This document shows positions 22,321 to 34,200 of a stretch of DNA of 64,000 bases, in pieces. The first letter of the stretch is position 1. Every line of letters starts with the position of its first letter. The position numbers and the translations under genes were made by a program. The DNA lies in NCBI RefSeq assembly GCF_003711515.1, contig NW_021167080.1:3012155-3076154 (forward strand), read 5' to 3'. The notes beneath the pieces were generated by a model. The model worked only from the letters and a program-made list of their open reading frames with translations. It ran no database searches and was not told the origin of the DNA. The stretch comes from Sodiomyces alkalinus F11. Taxonomy: Eukaryota > Ascomycota > Sordariomycetes > Glomerellales > Plectosphaerellaceae.

Positions 22321-25300
22321 ATAACGCAGGCTGCCAAGAGTGGTCGACAAATAAAGCGGGCCAGCGTCAGTGTATTCTTAGGTATCTCTCCATCTCTGCC
22401 TCAAGCTTATTATTTTCCAACACCCCCTTATTACTCCTTTTTCCTTTCTCGACGTCTCGGGTTACGCAGCATCTAACTCCACTGTCGATCGGTCCACATG
22501 GTGTGCCATTTTCGCACCCTATGTGCTCTCGTCCGTTTTTCCGTTTTCGTAGTAAGAGGTGTAAAGAACTTGAGCCGGGAAAGCCTTGCTTTTTGCGCTT
22601 GGAGCGATTAGGCGGGTGACGGACATTTTCGGAGGCAGGGATAAGAAGCGCGTCTTCCAACCAACCCCGCATCTGGCGTGCGGTTCGGGATCGTAGGACA
22701 TCACGACACAAGACTCGGCGGCGCAACCAGCAGTTGGTTTCGGTGCGCGGTCCAGGAGGGGTTGGCATACTAGAATATCATCACACGATGCGATGCGTTG
22801 TTCAATAGCTCTGGCGAGGCTGGGATTCTGCGACTGCGATACGCATCACAAGCTGAGGGGAGAAACCATTATTATTCGCCGAAGCACGACGGTTCACTGA
22901 TCAGTGGGTGGTATGGTAGTACGACCGGCAGTGGCCGGGGTGCGAAGGGTTATGTAGTCCGGATGTTGATATGAGAGACGGGAGAAGAGCAATTCGTCTG
23001 GGATGTGGTTTATGGTGAAGAGAGACTAAGGGAAAGGAAGAAGAGGGTTCTCATGAGAATACATCGATCAAAATAAACCGACTCGGTGCCCGGTGTTTTC
23101 CCGTTCAAACGGTTGATCCCTGACGTGTCCAGCTCGTCATGGAACGTCGGGATATGATATGGGCAACCGAGGACGAAAGCGAAGCGAACAGAAGCGGTGG
23201 TGAACTTGGAAGGTCCGAAGGCCCGATAGTTGAACGCCCGAGTACGACCAAGGAATTCACTCTGTTCGACAGGATGATGCTCGGGTCAAGATGCACCAAA
23301 AGCGTTGTTCTACCAAGGCGACGACCTATAATTAACCTATAATGCAATGGCAAGGACAATGGCAAACGTCAACTTGGAAAAGTACTTGTTGGTTTCGACT
23401 CAAGTAGCGATGGTTGTCGTCTGCGAATCAGAAGAGATAAGAAAAGGAGGATCTAAAAGGGATACGTTGTAGTGCCAGATCCCGTTGGTCGGACCATCGG
23501 ATAATTAAAGAGATGTACTAATACGGATAGTACATGATAAGACGACCGTTTTCGAGAGCGTTAGACGCTAGGAGGAAAGAAGTTGACGCCAAAAGATGAA
23601 ACCTGGGAACATCCCGCGTCGACAGAGGGAATCGAGGGTTTTTCTTTCTTTATAAGGTAGCAAGGTGACTACCGCTAGCGGCTCGTTCGCTCAGGGAACC
23701 AATTGCCAACTTGTCGGGGCATTCCACTGGTCAATCTTAAACTCGTCAATCTTGATGTTTCTCCAGCTCTCCACAAAGCACAGAGTAATTACGAGTAGGT
23801 AGCCCGTATATGCATCAGTATTCCAGGTAGGTAACTTATAAATATACCTGCTTCGCTCTTGTTCAGTTAAATTTGTGAGAATACTTTAAGTTACGCAAGC
23901 GGTGCGGTGCTTTGTGTCCGTCTCTGTACCTTTACGTGCGCCAAGGATTGGCCAAGGTCTGCTTATCGCCTGTTCTTCGTACTCGGGAACTTGGCCCACC
24001 GGCTAGAGAGCCCGGCGTTTTAACATCAGCTCGAGGTGTCTTCTTCAAAGTACATACTTCGTACAGATCATTAGAACTTACTTCTTACAAATAAAGAGTT
24101 GAGAATAGTGTAGCATAACGAGTAACTTTTGTTTTGTTTTCATCAGCTTCTATTCATTATTTACTTTTTTGGTCATCCAAGTAAATGTACTCCGCATAAA
24201 GGACTCCGGTCGGTCCACCCAATTTCGGCACATCGTAATTACGTGTAGATATGTGCAACGTATGTATCCCTTCACTTAAAAACAATGTGGGATCATCTAC
24301 ACGTGTACCTACCTTTTAATTTGCTGTCTGGCCTCGTACCTTGTTTATTCCATCATTCGAGCGAATATCTTTTGCCAGAGGTAATTAGCCGCTGACTCAA
24401 TATCCGTCTGTGACAAGCAGCCCCTGATACCCCGATCGGCCTACCTTAAGGTACCTTATGTGATTCCTTCTTCTTCAGCAAGGTGCGTCACAAAGTCACA
24501 GATGGATGCCGGTACATGTACTGTGAGTACCGAGCTACCTAAGGTAGGTAGTCTCCGTGCAACCGGAATTCGTTCTTCGTGGCCCCTGTTCCCTGCATAT
24601 AAGGTATCGGAGTACGAAGTGAAATACCTACACACGGAGACTCAAGGCAGCAAGAGCCAAGAAGCTGTAGGAAGGAGTACCTAAAACGGATACTGAGTAC
24701 TTACCTTATCCGTTGCATCGCACGTACGTGTACCTTATTATGTGCCTACTTCGTTTCGTACCTACCTACTCAATCAACCTGGAGCAACAACCAAGGTGTG
24801 ACCCTTCCTCCCACTTCCTCATCCTCACTTCCTCACTTCCTCACTTCTTCACCCTTCTCTTCCAATTTATTCTCTCCTCCTCCCTTCTGTCTCTGCCTCT
24901 TTTTGATCGCATATTGTGACGGACTCTCAACTCTACTCCGTACACTACCTTACCTTACTTTATTTCCAGGTTGAGTCCATTGTCCTCGTACTCCGTGCAT
25001 TGGCTCTTTCCCGTCTCCCTTGCATCTCCCCTTCCTTTCTACCAAATCCCCTCCACCAAGGAAGTTTCCAACGGCGATCCTCAAACCGACCAGCTAAAGC
25101 AACAAGAATACGACAAAAACAAACCAACGCAGCAATCTCCACCTCGTACTACGGATATCCTATAACGTACTGCAGTCTATCTGCTCCATACTTTATTTAG
25201 TGTGGCTTCTTGGCCCCGCTTCTTTGCTCCTTTGATCTCCCAACTTGCCCACTTCCCACGCCCCGTGCGTGCCGTGGCTGGGTTCAACCAGACCAAGACC

Positions 25301-26086
25301 AAGACCAAGAAGAGCCTCGTTTGGGTTTTGTCTTTTTTCCTTTTTTTTTTTTCCTTCGCTCCACCCCCTAATCGACCAGCCCCCCGGGTCTGTCCTGCCT
25401 GCCTTCAGCTTGCTATCTCGAGGTCATCCGTACATTTCTCACCTTCAGACAACCGACTTAATTCATCTCCTTAACTTTCATCGACCTCAGCGTCCTGCTC
25501 CCCGAGACCGACGACAATACTCACCGGAGTACCCTAACCACGCCGAGCGGACTGTCAACATCGGTTATTAGTCAAACAATTATAGTATCACCACCTCACT
25601 CAATCCTGTCACTACGTGCACCGGCTGCTTTACCGTCCGTCTGCCGAAACTCCCCCATCTTTCCAGCCTCCCGCCGCCTGCAGGCCCCGGTAGGCCTCGC
25701 GAAACGAATCCGCCCATTGTTCGCTTGTCCAGTGTCATGGCAGCACTTAGTTGCACTGGATCCCATCCTTGACATTCTCGCTCAACTTCGCTTTTGTCCG
25801 ATAGACCGACAGACCGGGCTCTTGGTATCCATACACACCGATGCTAAAGACGAGTTCTTGATCTGACCGACCACTTGCCAGCTGCCCTGGAAACGTACGT
25901 ATGCATCATTTCTCAACCAGATCCCCCAAGGGCACATCAGTTTATGTTCCTTCGAGCGTCCATCGGTGGTCGTTCTCCTTTTTTCTTTTTTTCTTCTTCT
26001 TTTCTTCCAAGGCAGACGGGAAGTCAAACGTCCGCTAATTAAACGTTTCCGCTAGAATTCGATCCTGGACACAACTCCCCTTCGAC
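22321..26086. other. Gene-poor region leading to the WSC gene leader
   Basis: Normal composition returns at about 22320. The longest open frame (22367-22768, minus, 133 codons) has no recognisable domain and a composition unlike the confident genes here, so it is not called. TACCTA/GGTACC-type motifs cluster at 23810-23850 and 24430-24760. From about 24790 to 26086 the plus strand becomes very pyrimidine-rich with scattered ATGs, which fits a promoter plus long 5' leader of the gene at 26087. No RNA gene was seen. Confidence 0.5.
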
Positions 26087-27755
26087 ATGGGCCTATCAAA
26101 GACAGCCCGTTTTGTGTGTGCTTCCTTGTTTCTTCTCCTTCCTTTATCCGATACATCAGAAAACAACCCAATAGTTCGGAGGCAGACCCTCCAACAGGAC
26201 CTCTGCGCTTCAGTCAATACTGGCTCGGGCAACGCATGTATGTCCACATTTCGCTCCAGCTCCCGCCCCTTCCCCCAACGACGGGTCTGAATCTTAAACT
26301 GACGGAATACACTTATACGCAGTTCTCGACAGGTGGCAATCCAACGGTCTCTGCCAGGATCATTGTATCGAGCAAGATTTCGCCTTTGCCGTAGTCCAAT
26401 ATCAATCATGCTGGTGCTCGAACGTCGAGCCGCCCAGGTCAACCCTCGGAGACGTCGATGAGGACTGCTCAGAGAGTTGTCCTGGCTTTCCCGATGAACT
26501 CTGTGGAAGACGGCCTGGCTGGTATGGATATTTACGTCTTGCCAGACAGCCCACGTCGACACAAGCCGACAGCAGCCCCAGTTCGAGCGCGACCTCTACC
26601 TCTACTTCTACCTCTACCTCTACCTCTACCCCAACGTCTGAGGTGAGTTCGCAGCCTTTGCTCTCCTTTTAACCCGTTTCCCCCAAAACCGTGTTGTTGC
26701 AGTTTAGTTACTTGACCCCTCGGACCATCGCCACGTTTTGTTGTTTACAATTGCCTTTTCTTGCCGTCGATATTGCCTTTCTCTGCTCAGTCTCTTGTCG
26801 ATTCCCAACCCGTCGGACGTGCCACCACCACCCATCACCATTTCCAACAAAGGAAAAAAAGAACAGTAACTTAAATACCGGGGTTTCAGGCTACATCTCC
26901 TTCTGCGTCCCCAACGGTGCCCCCAACGGAGTCCTCTACGGCGGATGAGACTGAGACTGTCCAGAGTTCGGCAACATCTTCGGTAACGTCTTTTTCGTCT
27001 CCATTGCCGCCCTCTGCGCCGTCTCCTTCGTCGTCTCCTTTGTCATCTCTTTTGTCGTGTTTCTCGTCGTTCTCATCGGAGGGCATGTCGAGTGCGGCTG
27101 TAGGAATTGCTGGGTGCCCGAGTTCTGGCAAGGGGCGAGAGGCGGGCGTTTCTCTTCCACCGGCTTAAGGGACATTAGCTAACCGTTTCATCAGGAGACG
27201 CCGGATCCAGATCCATCAGCCTCAGGCGTCCAGACAATAACGACCAGCGGCACCGTCCGAACCGTCTTCGTCACTCCGTCCAGCCCAGCAGACAGCGGCT
27301 CGGCGGACCCGGACGAGTCATCCGATGGAGGATCGGGCCTCGCCACAGGAGCTGTTGTCGGCATCGTGATCGGCGTTATCGGTGCCGTCATCGTCTTTGC
27401 CGCCGTTGGCGTGTTCTTCTACATCCGACGGCGAAAGCAACTGAATGCGGACTCCGACATCAGCAATGATAAGTACGAGAATCACGGCGGCGGTAGCTCG
27501 ACACCCACTCCTCGGCTTCCCAAACTGGTCGTGACTATGAACGGATCAGGCGCGAATCCCGAATCCAACGGAGACCAGCGTCGTAGCAGCAGGCTCATGG
27601 CAGTTGATCCGCGGATGGATCCTTATGCGGCGCCGATGTATAGAAACAAGAGCCGGGAGAGCGTCAACACTTTGCACGATGAGCACGACTACTCGCGCAA
27701 GGTGACGAGGCCCGTACTACGCGCCACCAATCCCGACCCGATTGATGAAGACTAG
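26087..27755 (+). CDS. WSC-domain cell-wall integrity sensor
   Basis: Predicted plasma-membrane stress sensor feeding the Rho1/PKC wall-integrity pathway (family knowledge). Four exons: 26087-26237, 26323-26642, 26890-26982 and 27195-27755 (374 codons). The N-terminus MGLSKTARFVCASLFLLLP is a signal peptide. A Cys-rich WSC domain follows (about residues 40-125) with WQSNGLCQDHC, QSCWCSN and CSESCPGFPDELCGR. Then come a Ser/Thr-rich stalk (SSATSTSTSTST) and a membrane span near residues 240-262 (GAVVGIVIGVIGAVIVFAAVGVFFY) with a basic stop-transfer RRRK. A cytoplasmic tail ends NKSRESVNTLHDEHDYSRK and RATNPDPIDED, conserved in fungal WSC sensors. For intron 1 the acceptor ending CGCAG at 26322 keeps the WSC frame. 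Retaining intron 3 would truncate the protein before the membrane span. Confidence 0.9.
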
Positions 27756-28669
27756 ACTCGGCCATTGCTTTTACGACGCACACGAATAGGGTCCCTGTCG
27801 CAAAAAAATGGGGCCTCTGCATTTTCATCTTTGTTGTTTTCGAGATACCAGGGCGGCGTTCTTCTTGCTCTCCTCTTTTTTGGGGGGCATACGGTTATGG
27901 TATGGGAGACATTCATGGGGGGTAGCGGGATTTCCTCAGCAACAAACGGAAATGGGATGGGATGACCGAGGGATATTCTGGTTTGGTTAATGCACACCCA
28001 TCATGCTGCATGCAGGATTATCTGTCTTTTCTTCACAGTGCTTTGGAAGCGGTCAATTTTTTTTGGGGTTTCTTTTTCCCCTTTTCTTCTCCTCTTATCT
28101 CAAGCCTCATGCATTGCGCCGACTTCATGTTTTCCGGCGCGACAGAGGGGAAAAAATCCCAGCGATCATTGAGACGTGCAAAGGCTTGGAAACGCAGGTT
28201 TCCTGGCAGCGGAGGTTGTGTAGCGAACCCGATGCGAACTAAGTTGCGATGGCCCCGATATCACTTACTGGATTCGACGGCGGTGTTTTAGATAGTCGGA
28301 GACCATGGTGTAAATAGACCCGGATATCCATGCGGCGGTGTCGTGGAAGGGCAACCTCGAATGTTCATGCAGAAGTCGCTGGCCTGAGAATTGGCCACTG
28401 GAGCAGCATGATAAAAGCGCTTATGTCAATATCTCTGCTGCAAGTGTCATAGATGTCCTATACTATACGTTTTGCGCTCGAAGTTCGGTTTCTGGACATG
28501 AGATACATTAAACGGGGTTGAACTTTTCAGTATATCCGGCGCAAACATGCGTTCGTATACGCTTCAACGAGTACGAAGTAGTCTTTTTCCATGGCTCGGG
28601 CTTGTTTTCCCACTGTCCCTTCTTCACCTTTGTCTACTTTCCCTCCACCCGTCCGTCCGCTGCTGCTGC
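27756..28669. other. Convergent intergenic region (3' ends of WSC and thioesterase genes)
   Basis: Both neighbours end here, so it should contain two 3' UTRs. T-rich stretches occur near 28050-28090. Short open frames in all frames lack any recognised domain. No further gene is supported. Confidence 0.6.
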
Positions 28670-29919
28670 TCACATACTCTCCATCCTCTCGACCGCCCGG
28701 ATCACCTCGGCGGCCTTGGCCTCGGCCACGCGCCTGGCTTCTTCCTGCAGCTCATACGTCTCGGCGAGGCGGTCGACCATGTCCCGCGGCAGGACGGTCT
28801 TGCGAGCCGAGCGGTAGTCGTAGACGGCGACCTCCTCCTCGCAGCGGGCGGCGACGCGTCTGTGGCGTTCCGAGAGGATGAGGACGTCGAGTCTGAGGAC
28901 GTCGGCGTCGTAGGTGGGTTTCTCGACGAGGCGGTCGAGGACGGTGACTTTGTCGGGGAATCCCAGGGGCTGGTGGTTCGGTTGTGAGAGACGAGGGGTT
29001 ATCGGAGCAAAAGCGGGAGGGGGAGGAAGGGAAAGCTTACGAATTTGAACTCGGTTTTGATGCTTTTTAGGATCAGACCCACGCCGCGAGGGGTCATGAG
29101 GCCTTCCCAGCGGTTTTGTTCCTCGGGACCGCGGCCTTGCCCGTGGGAGAGGGCCCAGTTTACCCGTGCGGATTCGGCATAGCGGTTGTACATGACGTTG
29201 TTGACGTGTCCTGGTGGGGGATTCGGCTGGTTAGACCCTGTTTAACATGTGCTTCATGATATAAAGATGCTCCGTAGGATTGAGATGTAGAGATGGGAGA
29301 AGAGTGGCGCAGTGCGTTCGTACCCTATGTAAAAGTGTTCAGCATACCAACCCAGATCGCGACGGTTTATTTTATTCCATGGATTACCATTGACTTGAAA
29401 AAAGAACGGAACTGCTTACCATACTATCCTAAGACATCGGGAGGATCAGAGCAAAGAAATTATATTCTTAGCCCAACTCTTGCTCACGAATCCGACAAAA
29501 CGAAAAACGACATCCCAGAATTCTCCTGCATGGCGCAAGGGCCGACTTACCATGTCCCCCCACACCACCGGACACCGGTCTAGCCCCCTCCACCTCTCGT
29601 CCGTGAGGAACCCCTGCCGCCCGGCCACAAGCACCATCCACTCATCCTGCGCGAACTGCAGCAACCGCTCGGCCTCCTTCCTCCCCGCCGCGCCCAGGCT
29701 CGAAGCGGCCAGCTGCCGGAGCCGGCACTGCAGGTCGGCGAACCACCGCGAGCTCAGTGCAGGGGTGGGCGGTTCTGACTCTAGCGCTGTGGAAGTTGGT
29801 GTGCTGCCATTGCTCGATGCGGTGCTGTAGGATCGGAGGATGGCGGGGGAGGGTGTTGCTGGGTGGGACGTGTGCAGGTTGCGGAGACTGCGGCGGATGG
29901 GGAGTGAGAGGGACCGCAT
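28670..29919 (-). CDS. Mitochondrial hot-dog-fold thioesterase-like protein
   Basis: Exon 1 is 29919-29551, the penultimate exon ends at 29041, and the last exon is 28969-28670. The N-terminus (MRSLSLPIRRSLRNLHTSH) is basic and Ser/Arg-rich, like a mitochondrial presequence. The 4HBT-type fold is shown by CPVVWGDM, GHVNNVMYNRYAESARVNW and LILKSIKTEFKF followed by GFPDKVTVLDRLVE. The motif D-x-x-G-H-V-N-N is normally contiguous; here its middle falls in a 334-base gap. A nine-base segment GATAGTATG (29420-29428), flanked by AG and GTAAGC, would supply D-S-M as a micro-exon. With the acceptor at 29227-29228 every junction is GT-AG and in frame (287 residues, with P-N-P-P-P inserted before G-H-V-N-N). 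Other joins are possible. The protein ends in a helical Ala/Glu/Arg-rich tail. Its substrate is not known. Confidence 0.8.
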
Positions 29920-31288
29920 TTTCCTTTGTATACCGTCTGATGGTGTCTTGGTTTTTACTACCTTGTCGATAAATGAGCGTGAAGGGAATGAGAGACAAGT
30001 TGAAGTGTTGATCAGTTATGGTGGATGGTTTTGGCGATGTGAGATGAAGTCGGGTATCTTCGGCTATGGATATGACGTCCGTCGGTCCGGACCCGGGCGG
30101 AGAAAAGGGTGGAGACTATGAATGGCGTCTCCGACCGATCCAATGCCGAACCGTCGGGACCTGGGACTGAGACGTGTACGTACCTGGGACCGCATCTAGG
30201 TACCTGAATCATCTTTCAGCCCCAATGTTACAACTCCTGTATATCACATGACACGAACAGTATAGAGAAATATCAAGAATAGGAACCCCTGGTGTCTTTA
30301 CCTATATCCTCTTGCGAGCATATTCTACGCCTCCGCCTCTCCGCCCCTTTATTCTACTCCTATGATTTCTTAGCCATGATTTACAATAGCCCTGCGCTTC
30401 CACGTCTCTATGCAACCCAGAGAGCTTATTATGATGGAAATGATACAATAATCATACAGCTGCACACAGAACGAAGGCTGGGCCGCCGTCAGAGGGGTTC
30501 TCCTCGCACATTGGAGTAAGCCGCGCAGGTCGAAGGCGAACGGCTTTGCCCTGGTGTTCCCCTTGTGATGGGAGGCGGTTGCCGAGTTTTCGCGCAAACG
30601 GTTTCGTGTTTCTCCTCCCCCAAAAGTGCGTCGAATTGAACTCCTTTCCCTCCGTTCCTTTCCCAACGCCGGTGCATGCATCGTGTTGCGTTCTCGCTGT
30701 TTTTGTTTTCGGGCGGGTATCTCTGAATGGCTGCAGAAGCAAAGCTTTAAAGTTGACTGAATTCGCTGGATACGAAGAATCTGATGTAACAAGAAAGAGG
30801 TAAAAAGAAAAACGCATTTTGGTTTTGAATTTTCTCGACTGTTTTCGTCCTTTTCCGGTTGTCTCTCTCTTGGGGTCGGTCAAAAAAAAAAGAAGAAAAT
30901 AAGCAAAAAGCATTCCGTCTGTATCTCTGAGCGGAAACCTTCCTGGCAAAACCGTTTTCTGCCGATAAGAAGAATCCAAGGGCCGTAAAAGAAAATAATA
31001 TTATGCAATGAGTAGTAGAAAAGAAAGGAATCAATCTGCGTCGAGTCGCGTCAAAGGGAGGACCTCTCCTTTTCCTGCCGCTCGGTGTCTGCAATGTGCG
31101 TACAGTCGATGGTCGTCCGTGTAAACTCCGTGTGCTGCCGAATCCGATTCCCCATAGCCGTAGCCGTAGCCGTAGCCTGTTACATCCCCCCATCCACCCG
31201 TCGCGACGGTGTTGTAATGATGATACCCTTCCCCTCTTCTTCCTCCTAGTCGCTTCTCGTACCCCGCGAATCGAGCCGAAAACGGCGG
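29920..31288. other. Intergenic: 3' end of THO2 and promoter of the thioesterase gene
   Basis: Both genes are on the minus strand, so the right part holds the THO2 3' UTR and the left part the thioesterase promoter. Open frames at 30370-31466 are low-complexity, overlap one another and show no domain. An A-rich run lies at 30881-30897. No gene is called. Confidence 0.55.
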
Positions 31289-34200
31289 CTAGCGTCTCGG
31301 TCTCTTCTCGGTCGGGAACCCCGCCGCGTCCTCGCTCCTCCGCTTCCGTCCTCGGTCTTCTCGTCCGCCTTCGCGCCCGGCATCGCCGCGTCGTTCGTCG
31401 CCCGTCCGCAACCCTCTGTCGCGTGGTGGTCCGCCCCGAGGATGTCCTCGCATGCTCCCGCCCCAATCTTCCCCCTTGCTCCCCGACGCCGACGCCGCGG
31501 CGCCTTCCCGCGAGCTCCGATGGCGTGATTCGCGGCCTCCCCCTCCTGCCTCTCTGCCATGGGGAGCGGGCTCGGGTGCCTCTCGCGACCCGGTGGAACC
31601 CGTGTCGAGCGCAGACCGTCTGGATTCCTCCCGCCCACCTGGCGCCGTACCCTGGCGATCCCGATACTCGCGGCTGTCCTTGTTGTGTTCCTGTTCGTGC
31701 TTGAGGCTGCGATCACGGCTACTCCTCCGCGATCCCCGGCTTGGCCGTTCGCCGTCTCTATGGCCACGGTCTCGGTCGCGTTCGCGTTCGCGGTGCGACT
31801 CGCGACCCCGTTCCCGCTCTCTATCTCCTCGCTCACGATCACGATCACGATCACGGTCGCGGTCCCGCCCACGTTCGCGCTCGCCCCGGACCCGCTCCTC
31901 CGCATTCGCCGCTGTCTTATCTTGCTGACGCACAGGGTCCGAACGTTCGTTCGACGGCGTCGTGACGGGCGAGCCGCCCGTCAAGACCTGCGCATCCGAG
32001 TTGGCCAGGTTCACGCGACTACTCCGACCGCGTCCAATGCTGCTCCGGTTGGGATCCTGCGCTTGTTGTAGCATCGAGTTGATCCCCTCCAGCTGCCTCC
32101 TCCCGCCTCCCCTCCTACGGTCGCTGCTAGATGACGCAGCCGGACCCGTGGGTGGCGCCATATCAGGTGCCGGGGAGTCGTTCACGTGTACGTGTCTTGG
32201 TAGTGTCCGCCCGCTGTCCGAGGGGGTAACCGGCTGTCGGTCCGGAGTACCGCCCAGCTGGGACTGTCGTGTATGGTGCCCAGGACCATGCGACGAGCCG
32301 GGACCGGGCGGTGGGGGAGGAGCACCGGAGATCTGGGCCAGTCGATCAGGATGGACCCCCGAAACGACCGGAGTTTCTGGGCCTGGCTGTCTAGGAGAAG
32401 AAGCCGGCATGTCGGCGCGGTTCTGACGTCCGCGATCGGGAGTTGGTCCAGGAGGGTGGGAAGGTCCCACCGATCCCGGCCCCGTCGCGAACTGAGACCG
32501 AGTCCCCCTACCCGACCCGGCCGGTCCACTAGGCGCGTTCCGTTCTTCTAGGTCGATCCCAGCATGGTTGTCGGCGCGCGGTTGGAATCTGTCGTTCATG
32601 CGAGGCGGCGGCGTGTTAAGTGCGTTGGCGTTGCCACGCATCGGCCGCGAGCCTCGCCCTCGAGGACCGGAAGGAACATCGTTCACCACGGACTGAATGG
32701 GATAGTTCAGACGGCCATACGTGTCGTCCTGTCGAGGCCTGCCGTGGTCGTGGTCCGAACTTCGGCCCAGAAAAGCCTCCCTGGTGTTGTTGTCCGGGGC
32801 GGGACGGTCTTCCCTGTCCCCGTCCGTACTTCTCGCATGCGGCCCCGGGGGACCCTCGCCTCGGGATTCGCGGGGATGGCCTCGACGATCTGCGTACGGA
32901 GGCCGGCCAGGACCGTTGCTATCATCTCTAACCATATCTCCTGTAGCATCTGGGTGGTGACGTCCGCCTGGGCCAGGGCGGGGTGAAGACGCCCTGATCG
33001 CTCCCCGGTCGCGAACCTCGTCTCGTGGCGGTCGAGATGGTGGTTGCGGTCGACCGTCTTGGAACAACGCAGCACGTTCGGCATTCATCATCTCAGGTCG
33101 ATCATGGCCCGGTTCAGGCATCTGTTGGCCTGGACCCTGACCCTGACCCTGACCCTGACCCCTGCCTCGCCGGTCCGGCTCGTGTGGTCTACCTCGGTCC
33201 TTTCCGACACGGTCATGGCGATCCACGCGGTCAGCGCGCGTCGGCGCCTCGCCTTGAATCAGTGCCGCTCGGGCTGGGTTCATGGGCGGCTCATCTCCGC
33301 CCGCAGCAGATGCGACTGCGCTGCTCCCTTCTCGAGCCGGTCTAACCGCATCGGCCGTTCGACAACTTGGCGGCACCGCCTCTCGGTCGGGTGCAGCGTG
33401 TTCGCCCCGACGGCCGTGTTGATTTTCCTGTCGTGCGTTTCGCTCGTTCTCGAATGATCGGCCGCTGGCCCCAGCTGGTCCCGAAGTGTCCTGTACTCGC
33501 CGCTCGGGGTTTGGAAAGTCGCGTGGCGGGTTTGTACGTGCCGGTTCGGGTACCCTGGTGTCTCTATCTCTAAGGTCCCTGGGCTCCCGGAACTCGCGAT
33601 TGGTTTCTTTCTGCTCGCGAACATCTCGATGACCTTGCGCTTCTCTGTGTTCCTTCACGTCCCTACGTTCGTGAGATGCCGCTGGCCTAAAGTGGTTCAA
33701 AAGCCTGTGGTCTGGAATCGGCCCAGGTGGCCGTGAAGGGAGGTTAGGACTCGGGTGCGAGTTGGCCAGACCCCTGTTTGGGATGGTGCTAGTGTTTGTC
33801 GTAGCCTGTTGCGCCGCAGCCGGTCCAGTAGCCTGCTTCTGATTCGACGGCTCGTTGTTGGCTGCGTTGGCCGTCGCTGCGCTTGCCCGTTGGGCATTAG
33901 ATGCAGGAGTCGTCTCCTTCTGCGTTGTGGCGGGAGGCAAGTTCTGGCGCTGGGCGCCAGCATTAGATGCTTGGGTTTTGTCGCGACTGGTGTCTCGGAC
34001 CTCGCCGTCTTCCTTATCGCCGGTCGTGGATCTAGCATTCGCAGCGCCCCTAAGCATTGTTAGGATGGAGAAGGCCGATTTTGGTGTTGGAGATCATACC
34101 TTGGCTGGAATTCTGGCGCACTGGGCCGGAGATTGGATGCGGCGGCCTGCTCGTCTTCCATGGCCTGAGCCAGATTCTTTGCAGACTATGTTGCCCCGTC

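Noticed and set aside
22367..22768. A 133-codon minus-strand frame as a gene
   Set aside because: No domain, atypical composition and no visible promoter or intron support; kept only as a low-interest observation.
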